Source: Crystallibacter permensis | Lineage (GTDB): Bacteria; Actinomycetota; Actinomycetes; Actinomycetales; Micrococcaceae | Assembly (NCBI RefSeq): GCF_025960875.1 | Contig: NZ_JAODLR010000002.1 | Coordinates: 310,001 to 374,000, forward strand | Length of the DNA: 64,000 bases | Direction: 5' to 3' | Shown here: piece by piece, positions 1 through 8,555 of the stretch | How the letters are laid out: every line of letters starts with the position of its first letter | How positions within the stretch are numbered: the first letter of the stretch is position 1 | Made by a program: the position numbers and the translations under genes | The notes under the pieces: generated by a model | What the model was told of the DNA's origin: nothing | Database searches by the model: none | The model's input: only the letters and a program-made list of their open reading frames with translations

Positions 1-1
1 G

Positions 2-142
2 GAGACCAACCCTCCGGAGGTGCGCAACGAAGGCCAGATTGTGGCCATTGTCGGCCTCTCCGTGGTGCGGCCCGCAGAGTTCGTCATCTTCAAGCTCATG
101 CAGTCCGCCAACATGACCGAAATCGAAAGCACAGGAGCCTGA
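2..142 (+). CDS. Contractile tail sheath protein, C-terminal end (partial)
   Basis: The open frame runs in from the left edge and gives 46 residues before the TGA at 140-142. The segment ETNPPEVRNEGQ followed by VRPAEFVIFKL is the typical last strand of phage and eCIS sheath proteins, where this C-terminal arm knits neighbouring sheath subunits together. The sheath contracts around the inner tube to drive the spike into a target. The next gene encodes the tube, one base later, as in other eCIS and myophage loci. Only the tail of the gene is present, so its size cannot be given. Identity is supported by both the motif and the position. Confidence 0.8.
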   Translation, partial: ETNPPEVRNEGQIVAIVGLSVVRPAEFVIFKLMQSANMTEIESTGA

Positions 143-143
143 C

Positions 144-629
144 ATGCCGGGATCCAACAAAGCCCCCAGCGCGCAGCCGGGCAACGTCGTCGACCCGTAC
201 CGCGCGTACAATTTCAAGCTCATCGACCACGGCATCATGCAGGCCGCGTTCACCCGGGTCGAGGGGCTGGGCATCGTGGTCAACCGCGCGCTGTTCCGTG
301 CCGGCGGCGAAAACAGCGTGGTCCGGGCCATCCCCATGCAGGTGAGTTACCCGCCGGTGAAGCTCTGGTACGGCGTCACGGATTCGGACGAACTGCTACG
401 CTGGCTCTTCACCGCGGTCAAGGGCCGGGTGGAACGCCGCGATGTGTCCCTGGCCCTGCTCAATGAGGCCGGCACGGACCATGTCCGCCGCTGGGACTTC
501 ATCGGCGCCTGGCCCTGCGAATGGCAAGGCACCCCGCTGGACGCGCTCGGCGACGAACTCGCCATAGAGTGCCTGACCCTCACGTTCGACCGGCTGGAAC
601 TGGCAGATGACGGAAACCAGGCCCCGTAA
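144..629 (+). CDS. Inner tail tube protein (T4 gp19-like)
   Basis: This 161-aa protein has the usual size for a phage T4 gp19/eCIS inner tube subunit. The segment DPYRAYNFKLIDHGIMQAAF is the family's N-terminal strand (Y-x-F-x-v-x-i-d...aaFt-e-v-x-G), and the C-terminal half has the WPCEWQG...ELAIECLTLTFDRLEL pattern that closes the barrel. Subunits stack as hexameric rings inside the sheath and form the conduit for cargo. It begins one base after the sheath stop, and its 3' end overlaps the next gene by 23 bases, so the genes are co-transcribed and probably translationally coupled. Confidence is high for the family. Which of several tube paralogues it is cannot be told. Confidence 0.85.
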   Translation: MPGSNKAPSAQPGNVVDPYRAYNFKLIDHGIMQAAFTRVEGLGIVVNRALFRAGGENSVVRAIPMQVSYPPVKLWYGVTDSDELLRWLFTAVKGRVERRDVSLALLNEAGTDHVRRWDFIGAWPCEWQGTPLDALGDELAIECLTLTFDRLELADDGNQAP

Positions 630-1908
630 AGCCGTGGCCGAGAGTCTGCGCCGGATAGCCGACGCCCTCGACCCGGCCCCGCAACCGAAAGACGTGGCGG
701 CGGCGCCTGCTGCCGCGGCTAAACCCGGTGCCCCGGAGCATTGGCTGGCCAGGCTGGAAGAGGCCGGCGTATCCACCGCCGCCTATCGAACGGGAGCGGA
801 GCCGGAAGGGGCTGCCCGGAACGAAAAGGATTCCGTGCGTTCATCGGGCGGGATCCTCGCCACCGGACTGCGACATCTTGCCCGCCTCTTCGCCCACAAG
901 CCCGGACAGCAGGAAGCAGGAATAACGACGGCGGAGGCACCGGTACCAGCGTCCGAACGAACGCAGGCACGGACGGCACCAACCGCGGCCGGAGCGGAGC
1001 AACGCCAAGACTACGGAGCACCGGTGCGGCGCGCCGGATACGCCGAGCCGAAAAGGGCCGGGAAACCCAGCGCAGTGACGTTCCCGCCGCAGGACGCACA
1101 ACCCCGGCCGAGGCAGGCAGCGGGCGCAGCACCTCCCGGTTCCCCGGCGGAAACCGGGGCGAGAGGCAGTTCGCTGCATCTGCCCACGGGGGCCACCAGT
1201 CCGGTTCCGGAAGCGTGGGGCCGCAGTCCGGTTGCCCCGAGGAATGCGGCGGAACCGTCTCCGGGCACGCCGGCGCCTCCTCCGGGACCAGCCGATCCGG
1301 CCCAGCGGACGGATGACGCCGTTCCCCGAAGTACGGCCGATCCCCGGAGCACGGATCCTGAAGGCAGGAGTCCAGGGCTGCACCCGCCGGTTGCCAGCGG
1401 CCGCCTGGTCTTGAACGTCGGCCGCGGACCGGAAGACCGCTCCGTGCCGGGAGCCGTTCCACGGTACCGGGCCGCCGTTTTCCGGTCCGGCGACGGGACC
1501 AGCCGTCCCACAGTCCCTGGCAACGGCAACGCCAACGGCGCCGAGACGGCAGGCAAGGACGGCGCCAACGAGGCTGTTGCAGGGCAACGCCCGGGTAGCA
1601 CAGGAAGTCCTGCCGGATTCGATATCAACGGGTCAGCAGTCCCCTACCAGTCGTCGTCGCTCCTTGCACCGGCGCAGCAGGCCAACGCGGACACCGGCCA
1701 GAAGCAGGACGCTTTTCCCGCCTCCGGCGCCGCATCGCCGGTGGGGCCGAACGTTCCCGCGGTGCTCCCGGCGGCGCCGCCCTGGCCGGACCTGCCAGGG
1801 CAGAACCGGTTGGCCGGATCGGCAGCGGCCGTCCAGGCGGCGCAAGGACAATGGCTGGATGCCCTCGCCCGGGCCTCCCGGCTGGCGGCCGAACAAGGAG
1901 CCCGCTGA
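607..1908 (+). CDS. Proline/alanine-rich, mostly disordered protein of the eCIS locus
   Basis: This 433-aa protein has ordered-looking ends and a long low-complexity middle. Residues 1-25 (MTETRPRKAVAESLRRIADAL) form a probable helix. Residues 45-60 and the last 40 (PPWPDLPGQNRLAG, then a helix ending GQWLDALARASRL) also look structured. Between them lie about 300 residues rich in P, A, G, R and T. It starts inside the tube gene and its stop overlaps the next ATG, so it is firmly in the operon. I do not recognise a family. Its place between tube and LysM adaptor would suit an assembly factor, tube linker or a very degenerate length ruler. Third-position GC and the unbroken frame support real coding. 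Function is unknown. Confidence 0.7.
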   Translation: MTETRPRKAVAESLRRIADALDPAPQPKDVAAAPAAAAKPGAPEHWLARLEEAGVSTAAYRTGAEPEGAARNEKDSVRSSGGILATGLRHLARLFAHKPGQQEAGITTAEAPVPASERTQARTAPTAAGAEQRQDYGAPVRRAGYAEPKRAGKPSAVTFPPQDAQPRPRQAAGAAPPGSPAETGARGSSLHLPTGATSPVPEAWGRSPVAPRNAAEPSPGTPAPPPGPADPAQRTDDAVPRSTADPRSTDPEGRSPGLHPPVASGRLVLNVGRGPEDRSVPGAVPRYRAAVFRSGDGTSRPTVPGNGNANGAETAGKDGANEAVAGQRPGSTGSPAGFDINGSAVPYQSSSLLAPAQQANADTGQKQDAFPASGAASPVGPNVPAVLPAAPPWPDLPGQNRLAGSAAAVQAAQGQWLDALARASRLAAEQGAR

Positions 1909-2645
1909 TGGAACATGTGTCCTTCCTGATCGAGGAAACCGGCGAGCACCTGAGCTGCCTGCTCAACCCCGAATCCCTGGTCATGACGCGAACCGCAGGC
2001 GTAGAAACCCGCCGGTCCTCCGGCGGCCGGCTGACCGGGACGTCGCTGGCCGATGATCCGCTGCTGTTCACCGGCGGCGGCCGGACCGAGCTGCAGCTGG
2101 AGCTGCTCTTCGACGTCGATCTGGCGCCCGAAGGCGTTCCGGTATCCGACGTTCGGCAGATGACCCGGTCCATCTGGAAACTCGCCGAAAACTCCGCTGA
2201 AGCCGCGCGCCGCCGTCGTCCTCCGCTGGCCTGCCTGGCATGGGGAATGGCGTGGTTTATCCCGGGCATCGTGACCGAGGTAGCCGAACGCTTCGACCGC
2301 TTCGCACCGGACGGCTCGCCGCTGCGGTCGTGGATGAAGCTGCTCTTTGTCCGGGTGGGTTCCGCCGCGGACGAGCCCGGCGGTGAGAGCTACGAGCTCG
2401 CCCAGCGGCTGCCGCCGGTGGACGTCACGGCACCCGCCGTCGGCTCCGTGGAAGTCCTGGGCAGCGGGACGGATGAAACCAACGAGGAGGGCGTACCCGC
2501 TGTCCATCCCACGGACCTGGGGCTGCTCTCGCAGGCGGCCTTCGGAACCCCGCTGCTGTGGAAGGAACTGCTGGACTACAACGGGGTCGATGATCCTTTC
2601 CATTTCACCGGGCCGCTGGCCGTGCCGCCGCTCTCCGAAGGCTGA
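1908..2645 (+). CDS. CIS tube/LysM-type baseplate adaptor
   Basis: A 245-aa protein. The ATG at 1908 overlaps the previous stop (ATGA) and is preferred over an in-frame upstream start. The N-terminus (VSFLIEETGEHLSCLLNPESL, then a DPLLFTGGGRTELQLELLFD segment) matches the 'contractile injection system tube' fold, in which a gp53/Afp7-like protein caps the tube. The C-terminus (PLLWKELLDYNGVDDP...GPLAVPP) reads as a shortened LysM module, as in Afp7/PVC7 proteins. It is therefore likely the hub adaptor joining tube to spike. It sits next to the VgrG-like spike gene, the usual eCIS order. Confidence 0.78.
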   Translation: MEHVSFLIEETGEHLSCLLNPESLVMTRTAGVETRRSSGGRLTGTSLADDPLLFTGGGRTELQLELLFDVDLAPEGVPVSDVRQMTRSIWKLAENSAEAARRRRPPLACLAWGMAWFIPGIVTEVAERFDRFAPDGSPLRSWMKLLFVRVGSAADEPGGESYELAQRLPPVDVTAPAVGSVEVLGSGTDETNEEGVPAVHPTDLGLLSQAAFGTPLLWKELLDYNGVDDPFHFTGPLAVPPLSEG

Positions 2646-2648
2646 CCC

Positions 2649-4172
2649 GTGCAACAGGTCCAGGGGCTGCCGGAATTGATCATCTCGCTGGGACGTAGGC
2701 GGCTGTCGGCAGCCGAAACGGGCGCCGTCATCTCGGTGGAGGTCCGGTCCGTCCTCGGCAGTCCCACACAATGCCAGCTCACCTTTCAGGCGGATTCGGT
2801 CTTTGCCGGAGCGCGGGAGCTGGCACCGGCAACCGGCGACGCCCTGAAAGTGGAGGTCGCCGGCCGGCCGGAGACGCTCTTCGCCGGGGACGTGACCGTG
2901 GTGGAGCGCAGCTACGCCGCGGATGCCACCCGGCTGCTGCGGTTGCGCGCCTATGACGCGCTGCACCGGCTGCGCAAGAGCCAGGTCACCCGGCTGCTGG
3001 AAGCCACGGACCTGGCCGCCTTGGCCATGACACTCTGCCAGGGCACCGGACTGCAGGTCAAGGGCGGCACGCAGAAAGTCGGACCGGTGTACCAGTGCGG
3101 GCGGTCGGACCTGGCGGTGCTCGCCGAATGCTGCGCCCAGGCAGGACGGTACCCTGTGGTCGCCGGGCGGGAACTCCTGCTGGTCCCGCTGGCCGGGGAC
3201 GACGACGGCGAACCGCTTGAGCTGGAACTGGGCGGCAACCTGCATTCGGCCGAATTGGAACTCAGCCAGGAGCCGGCCTTCCGCAGCGCCGATGTGGCCG
3301 GCTGGCATCCTGCCCCGGCCACCGCCGTCCGCGCCCGCGCTACGGAGGACACCGCCCGCGCACACGTCAAAGCGGATGCCGCGCCCGCCACCGTGGGTGG
3401 CGGCGGAGCGCTACACCGGCGCAACGGCTTGTTCTCCGACCGCGCCGGTGCGGAGGCACTGGCCCAGGCCGAACTGGACGTGCGTGCGGCCGGTGAAGCC
3501 ACGGCGGAGCTGGTCGTGGAGGGAGATCCTGCGCTCCGGCCGGGCCGCCGGATCCGCCTGCGGGGAGTCGCCGCGGAGTTCGAAGGCACCTACGCCGTGT
3601 GCGCCGCTGCCCATATGATCGACCGGACCGGCTATGAGACCGCCGTTTCCACCCGGCCGCCGGGGCCGCCGCCGGACCGGGCCGCCGATGTGGCCACGCT
3701 CGGCATTGTCACGGACACCGAAGACCCGCAGCAGCTCGGCCGCGCCCGGGTCTCGCTGCCGGCCTACCCCGACCTGGTCACCGGGTGGTCTCCGGTCCTG
3801 GTCGCCGGGGCCGGGCCGGACAAGGGAGCGGTCATCCTGCCGGCAGCCGGCGACCACGTGCTGATGCTGCTGCTGGCCTCGGACCCGGCCAACGCCGTTA
3901 TTCTCGGCGGCCTTTACGGGATGCGGCAGCCCCCGGATGCCACGGTTCGCGGGCCCCGCGGCGGCCGGTACACCGTGCGAACCGCGGACGGCCAGCAGCT
4001 GATGCTCGACGGCGCCGCCCACAGCTTCACCGCTACCGACGGCCACGGTTCCGCCGTCGAAATGGGACCTGACTTACTGCGGATCAGCGCCGCGACGGAC
4101 CTGGTCATCGAGGCTCCGGGCAAGGGGCTGCGGATCCGCGCGCGCACCGTGGACTTCGAGGAGGCACCGTGA
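2649..4172 (+). CDS. VgrG-like spike / late control protein D (Afp8 type)
   Basis: A 507-aa protein with a GTG start three bases after the previous stop. Residues 1 to about 330 correspond to the gpD/gp27-like ring (GAVISVEVRSVLGSPTQCQLTF, LLRLRAYDALHRLRKS). The next part, TLGIVTDTEDPQQLGRARVSL...GWSPVLVAGAGPDKG, is the gp5-like OB-fold, ending in a short beta-prism (GGRYTVRTADGQQLMLDG). The trimer forms the membrane-puncturing spike on which the PAAR tip sits. No lysozyme or extra effector domain is fused, so it looks like a plain structural spike. Its stop overlaps the next gene by four bases. Confidence 0.87.
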   Translation: MQQVQGLPELIISLGRRRLSAAETGAVISVEVRSVLGSPTQCQLTFQADSVFAGARELAPATGDALKVEVAGRPETLFAGDVTVVERSYAADATRLLRLRAYDALHRLRKSQVTRLLEATDLAALAMTLCQGTGLQVKGGTQKVGPVYQCGRSDLAVLAECCAQAGRYPVVAGRELLLVPLAGDDDGEPLELELGGNLHSAELELSQEPAFRSADVAGWHPAPATAVRARATEDTARAHVKADAAPATVGGGGALHRRNGLFSDRAGAEALAQAELDVRAAGEATAELVVEGDPALRPGRRIRLRGVAAEFEGTYAVCAAAHMIDRTGYETAVSTRPPGPPPDRAADVATLGIVTDTEDPQQLGRARVSLPAYPDLVTGWSPVLVAGAGPDKGAVILPAAGDHVLMLLLASDPANAVILGGLYGMRQPPDATVRGPRGGRYTVRTADGQQLMLDGAAHSFTATDGHGSAVEMGPDLLRISAATDLVIEAPGKGLRIRARTVDFEEAP

Positions 4173-4507
4173 AAATCCTGGTACTGGCTGGCACCACCCG
4201 GTGCGGCCATGACGGCCTGGTCGGGCCCAAGGCCTCCCAGACCTGGGTGCGGATCGGCGGCTCGCCCGTCCTGGTCGCCCACGATCCGGAAGGCAGGCCG
4301 ATCGCTGGCTGCCCGAACATCGGCCTGAACATCAAGCCGTGCACCAATACGCTCACCGTCCACACAGGCTATTCCGGCTTCATCTGTATCGGCGAACGCG
4401 CCGTCTGCCTGGACTCGGTCACCGGATTCACCGACGGCACACCGCCGGGAGCGGTCAAGTACACGGTCCGCTCCCCCGGCCAATCCTTCACGGTGGCGGC
4501 GTCATGA
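4169..4507 (+). CDS. PAAR-like spike tip protein
   Basis: A 112-aa protein starting at a GTG that overlaps the VgrG stop. It has repeated short turns rich in Gly, Cys and Thr (CGHDGLVGPKASQTWVRIGG, PIAGCPNIGLNIKPC, YSGFICIGERAVCL), the look of PAAR or DUF4280-type tip proteins that sharpen the spike with a metal-bound cone. The cysteines near 12, 52, 61, 76 and 83 could hold that metal. Position directly after the spike gene and before gp25 is the standard eCIS order. No cargo domain is attached. The exact tip family is uncertain, but its role is fairly clear from size, motif and place. Confidence 0.68.
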   Translation: MKILVLAGTTRCGHDGLVGPKASQTWVRIGGSPVLVAHDPEGRPIAGCPNIGLNIKPCTNTLTVHTGYSGFICIGERAVCLDSVTGFTDGTPPGAVKYTVRSPGQSFTVAAS

Positions 4508-4938
4508 GCATGCCCCGCTACCGCTCGCTGGCCATGGTGCATCCAGATTTCGACGCCGACGCCGGTCCCGCCGGGCTGCGGCTGGCTCCGGGCGGCGGGC
4601 TGGCCAGCGTGACGGATGCGGCCTCGGTCCGCCAGTCGCTGCTGCTCCTGCTGAGCACCCGCCCCGGCGAGCGCGTCAACCGTCCGGACTACGGCTGCCG
4701 GCTCTTCCAGCTGGTCTTCGAACCGGCCGGCGATACCACCGCCGGACTCGCCGTGCACTACGTGGCCCGGGCCATCGAACGCTGGGAGGACCGGATCAGC
4801 ATTGTCTCGCTCGACGCCGGCCGGACCCCCGAGGAGCCGGCGCTGCTGGAGATCCGGCTGCACTACCGCATCCGCGCCACCTCGCAGGAAGAGCAGCTGA
4901 CCGTGGTGGTACCCCTCGGCAACGGAGGCCCCTCGTGA
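4504..4938 (+). CDS. gp25-like baseplate wedge protein
   Basis: A 144-aa protein. The ATG at 4504 overlaps the previous stop (ATGA) and replaces a longer in-frame start lying inside the PAAR gene. The central segment SVRQSLLLLLSTRPGERVNRPDYGCRLFQLVFEP is the gp25/GpW hallmark: the R-x-G-E-R motif that in T4 gp25 nucleates sheath polymerisation, followed by a PDYG-LF strand. Size fits the family. Its partner is baseplate J, encoded immediately downstream with a four-base overlap. Identity is nearly certain. Confidence 0.9.
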   Translation: MSMPRYRSLAMVHPDFDADAGPAGLRLAPGGGLASVTDAASVRQSLLLLLSTRPGERVNRPDYGCRLFQLVFEPAGDTTAGLAVHYVARAIERWEDRISIVSLDAGRTPEEPALLEIRLHYRIRATSQEEQLTVVVPLGNGGPS

Positions 4939-7505
4939 GCATCCCGGTCCCCAACCTCGACGACCGCTCCTTCATGGAGCTGGTGGCCAGCGCCCGCGAG
5001 CGCATCAGGCAGGTGGACCCGTCCTGGGAGCCGACCGTGCATGACCCGGGCATGGTCCTCGTGGAGGCCTTCGCGCATCTGACCGACATGCTGCTCTACC
5101 GGCTCAACCGGGTACCGGAGAAGCTCTACACGGTCTATCTGAACCTGCTGGGCACGTCGCTGCGGCCGCCGCACGCGGCCCGGACGCTGCTCGAGTTCAC
5201 CCGCCAGGAGCCCGACGGCGGTCCGCTCACCATCCCCAAGGGGACCCAGGCCGGCTGCCCGCCGGGCATCCCCGGCGCCCCGCAACCGGTGTTCAGCACC
5301 ATCGAGGACGCCGTCCTCGAAGCCGGGCAGGCCATCGTCCGGGTCGCCGCCGTCGACGCCACGCTGCACGAGGCCGTCCCTGTCGGCACCGGGACCGGGC
5401 GGCCCGGCCAGGTCCTGCAACTACCCGCCGCGCCCGCCGTCGCCGGCGAGGGTCTGGCCGTCGGTGTCGAGGTACCCGCAGGAGCCCGGCTCCGCAGCGG
5501 CAATGCCGTACTGGTTGACGGCGTCGCGTACCGGACCTGCCGCGATGTGCAGGCCTTCGCCGATGCCGGTCCCGGCGAGTCCGCGGTCCGCGTGGACCGC
5601 TTCTCCGGAACGTTGGTCTTCCCGTGGTGGCCCGAAGGCGATGCCCAGCCGCCGCCGGCCCCGGCCGCAGGCGCGCGCATCATCGCCTGGTTCCGCTCCG
5701 GCGGTGGCGCCCAGGGCAACGTGCCGGCCGGCTCGCTGACCGTACTGCGTACCCCGTTGGACGGGCTGACCTGCACCAATCCGGAACCGGCTACCGGCGG
5801 CAGGGACGCCGAACCGCTCTCGGAGGCGCTGCGCCGGGCACCGCAGGACTTCCAGGCCCGCGACCGCGCCGTCACCGCCCGCGACTACGAATCGCTGGCG
5901 GCGCGCCACGGCGGCGTCGGCCGGGTACGCGCGATCACCCGGCGCGAAATCTGGGAATTCGCCAATCCGGGCGAGGTTGAAGTGGTGCTGGTTCCGCACG
6001 TTCCGGAGACGGACCGCCGGGACGGCAGCGTCACGGAGGACCAGCTGCGCAGCTACGCCCGGGACCAGGTGGTCGAGGAAGTAGCCGCCCACCTGCGCGA
6101 GCGGGCCACCATCGGCGCGGTGCCGGTGGTGCGGTTTGCGCGCAGCAAGCAGGTGCTGGTCCGGGCCCGCGTGCACGTGCGTCCGGATGAGGACGCCGCC
6201 GGCGTCCAGCGCCGGATCCTGCAGCGGCTGCACTCGGCGATCAACCCGCTTCCCGAGGGCGGCACCGGGTACGGTTCCGGCTTCGGGAATCCGCTGCGCG
6301 TGTCCAACCTGTACCGCGTGATGGAGGAGGCCGAACCCGGCGTCGAGTATGTGGACCGCGTGCAGCTGGAAGTGGAGCAGGTCCCGGACCAGGACGCCGT
6401 TTCCCTGGTGCGCGCCGCGGGCCGCCCCGGCAGCTGGTTCGTCGCGGGCGGCGATACGCTCTTCCGCACGCTCAACTGGGGCCGGGGCTGGGAGGCTTGC
6501 GCCGATTTCGACGGCGAGACCATCCGTGTCGTCGTCCCGTACCCCGAGCCGGGCCCCGGCCGGACAGCCGCTGCCTTCCCCGGCAAAGTCGCCGTGGCCA
6601 CCACCACGGACCGCGGCTCGCGGATCTACCTCAGCGATGACCTGGGCGAAAGCTGGCGCCGGGCGGCCGAACTCGGTTTCGCCATTGCGGATCTGTCCTG
6701 GGTCTCCCGCGCCGGCAGGCCGGTCCTGCTCATGGCCGGAGCCCGCGGGCTCTACGAACTCCCGGATGAGCCGGGCGCCGGACCTGTCCAGAACGTGGTG
6801 GACCCGACGGACCCAGACCGCGGCTTCTACACGGTGGACGCCTTCATGGATGTGCGGGGGCAGACCGGCGTGGTGCTCGCCGCGGAAGCCGCCGCCGGCA
6901 TCTGGCTTTCCCCGCGCGACGGCGCCCCCGAGTCATTCCACCGCATCAAGACCAAAGGCGACGACGTGCGCTGCATGGCCATTCAGTACGACGGCCCGGC
7001 CACCTGGCTGTGGCTGGGCCGCGCTGTGCCCGAGGGGTCCGGCGCAGGCTGTGCCCGGCTCAAATTGGTGGAACTGGACCGCACACGGTTCGATGAGGCC
7101 CTGGCCGCCTCCTGGGAGGAACTCACCGACGGCTGGAGCGGCGGCAGTTGTTCCAGCCTGCACATCCTCGGGAGCACGGCCTACGCAGCAACGTACAGCA
7201 GCGGCGTGATCGCGCTGGATCTGTCCGGCGGCGGCAGCTGGGACCATCGCGAAGTCAACTGCGGCCTGCCGCTGCGGGACCGGGCCAGATTCGAACCGGT
7301 GGAGTCTGTCTCGGGGGCCATTGACGACGACGGCGGGCAGCTGGTTCTCGCTGCCGGCCCGCGCGGCATCTTTGGTTCCGACGATGCCGCACAGCTTTGG
7401 CATAGCCGTTCCAGACGCGTGGTCGACGATGTTGTCACGCTGCCCGACACCTGGCTCTTCTGCTCGGGCGACCACCAGATCGAGGTGGTGCATTCCGATG
7501 GCTGA
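4935..7505 (+). CDS. Baseplate J-like wedge protein fused to a BNR-type beta-propeller
   Basis: An 856-aa protein, GTG start. Residues 1 to about 490 are the eCIS/phage baseplate J (gp6-like) protein: DPGMVLVEAFAHLTDMLLYR near the N-terminus, then FQARDRAVTARDYESLAARH and VRVRPDEDAAGVQRRI-type segments. Residues of about 495-856 form a separate domain with BNR/Asp-box repeats (TLFRTLNWGRGWE, IYLSDDLGESWRR near residue 560, IWLSPRDG, IFGSDDAAQLWH), which suggests a 5-7 bladed propeller. Such domains often bind glycans or other surface ligands. A propeller on a wedge protein could face outward and take part in target contact, but this is inference. The last eight bases overlap gpI. Confidence 0.85.
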   Translation: MSIPVPNLDDRSFMELVASARERIRQVDPSWEPTVHDPGMVLVEAFAHLTDMLLYRLNRVPEKLYTVYLNLLGTSLRPPHAARTLLEFTRQEPDGGPLTIPKGTQAGCPPGIPGAPQPVFSTIEDAVLEAGQAIVRVAAVDATLHEAVPVGTGTGRPGQVLQLPAAPAVAGEGLAVGVEVPAGARLRSGNAVLVDGVAYRTCRDVQAFADAGPGESAVRVDRFSGTLVFPWWPEGDAQPPPAPAAGARIIAWFRSGGGAQGNVPAGSLTVLRTPLDGLTCTNPEPATGGRDAEPLSEALRRAPQDFQARDRAVTARDYESLAARHGGVGRVRAITRREIWEFANPGEVEVVLVPHVPETDRRDGSVTEDQLRSYARDQVVEEVAAHLRERATIGAVPVVRFARSKQVLVRARVHVRPDEDAAGVQRRILQRLHSAINPLPEGGTGYGSGFGNPLRVSNLYRVMEEAEPGVEYVDRVQLEVEQVPDQDAVSLVRAAGRPGSWFVAGGDTLFRTLNWGRGWEACADFDGETIRVVVPYPEPGPGRTAAAFPGKVAVATTTDRGSRIYLSDDLGESWRRAAELGFAIADLSWVSRAGRPVLLMAGARGLYELPDEPGAGPVQNVVDPTDPDRGFYTVDAFMDVRGQTGVVLAAEAAAGIWLSPRDGAPESFHRIKTKGDDVRCMAIQYDGPATWLWLGRAVPEGSGAGCARLKLVELDRTRFDEALAASWEELTDGWSGGSCSSLHILGSTAYAATYSSGVIALDLSGGGSWDHREVNCGLPLRDRARFEPVESVSGAIDDDGGQLVLAAGPRGIFGSDDAAQLWHSRSRRVVDDVVTLPDTWLFCSGDHQIEVVHSDG

Positions 7506-8067
7506 CCCGTTGCTGAACATCCTGCCGGAGGTCTTCCGCACGGCGGCGCACACCAACCGCCCGCTGCAAGCGCTGGCCGCCGCGGCCGCGGACATGCATG
7601 CGCCGGCGCACCGGGTGCTGGCTGACTTGCCCGAGTACTTCGATCCCTACCGGGCGCCGGAGCGCATGCTGCCCTACCTCGCGCGGTGGGTGGATCTTGA
7701 TTGGCTGGCCACCGGCGTTCCGGGCACGGCCGGCAGCGTGGGCGGAACCCTTCGACCGGACCGGCTGCGGGACCTGGTGGCCAACGCCGCCGAGCTCTCG
7801 GCCAGCCGCGGCACCGCCGGCGGGCTGCGGCGTTTCCTCCACCTGGCCACCGGCGTCCCCGGCTTCAGCATCGACGACGTTCCCGGCGCGTTCCACCTGA
7901 ACGTTGCCGTGCCGGCGGCCGCGGCGGACCAGCTGCTGCTGATCAGGCGGATTGTGGAGGGCAGCAAGCCGGCCCACACGACCTGCCGGATCGAGATCGA
8001 AGCCGCCGGGCCGGAGCCGCAGGAACCCGAACCGGAAGAAACCGAGCCGGAGGAAGCCGGATCATGA
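7498..8067 (+). CDS. gpI-like tail protein of the baseplate
   Basis: A 189-aa protein. The ATG at 7498 sits inside the end of the J gene and is the first start giving a P2 gpI-like N-terminus (MADPLLNILPEVFRT). The segments YLARWVDLDWLATG and LSASRGTAGGLRRFLHLATG are typical of the tail_P2_I/Afp12-like group that completes the wedge with J. The last 25 residues are a Glu/Pro repeat (EPEPEETEPEE), unusual for gpI and probably flexible. The stop overlaps the ATG of the next gene by four bases. Confidence 0.83.
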   Translation: MADPLLNILPEVFRTAAHTNRPLQALAAAAADMHAPAHRVLADLPEYFDPYRAPERMLPYLARWVDLDWLATGVPGTAGSVGGTLRPDRLRDLVANAAELSASRGTAGGLRRFLHLATGVPGFSIDDVPGAFHLNVAVPAAAADQLLLIRRIVEGSKPAHTTCRIEIEAAGPEPQEPEPEETEPEEAGS

Positions 8068-8555
8068 GCACAGGGAACCGCAAGCCGCTCATTATTGCCG
8101 CGGTCTGTGCTGCCGTCGCCGTCGTTATTTTCGCCCTGGGTGCCGGGTTCGGGGGCCGCGACGCGGACGGCGCCGCGGGTTGGCAGGACCGCTTCGACGG
8201 TATGGAACTCAGCGCCGGCCTGGACATCAACGAGCTGCAGCCCGCGGGTGGAAACTGCCGTGTTGACGGAGACGGCATCACCATCACCGGGTCCTGCACA
8301 CTGACGGTCGGTGAGTTCGGCGGGCCTTTCTCCCTGCAGGCCACCAAGCGCGCGGAATTGGTGCCGGCCGCGCCGGTGAACCTGAGGCTCGCGGTAGAAG
8401 GCACCAGCACCCGGCAGGATGTAGGGGCGGGCTGCCGGATTAATCTCGTGTTCGGCCGCTCCGGCGGCGCTTTCACCCTCACCTGCCAGCTCATCACTGT
8501 CCCGTGCGCTGTTGAGCTGGGACAAGGCAGAGACTGCTCGAAGGAGTCAGAATGA
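8064..8555 (+). CDS. Membrane-anchored protein of the eCIS locus, unknown function
   Basis: A 163-aa protein, ATG at 8064 overlapping the gpI stop. Residues 9-30 (PLIIAAVCAAVAVVIFALGAGF) form one transmembrane helix or uncleaved signal anchor without a lipobox. The rest is an extracytoplasmic, mostly beta domain (DRFDGMELSAG, then GITITGSCTLTVGEF, LRLAVEGTSTRQD, CRINLVFG) with five cysteines that could pair. I do not recognise the family. Tight coupling to gpI and the downstream PASTA protein suggests that it helps dock, tether or release the injection system at the cell envelope. That is inference from context only. Confidence 0.65.
   Translation: MSTGNRKPLIIAAVCAAVAVVIFALGAGFGGRDADGAAGWQDRFDGMELSAGLDINELQPAGGNCRVDGDGITITGSCTLTVGEFGGPFSLQATKRAELVPAAPVNLRLAVEGTSTRQDVGAGCRINLVFGRSGGAFTLTCQLITVPCAVELGQGRDCSKESE

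Noticed and set aside
1644-3365. Minus-strand frame of 573 codons across three eCIS genes
   Set aside because: Shadow of the LysM adaptor, spike and Pro-rich genes. It crosses their boundaries and has no motif.
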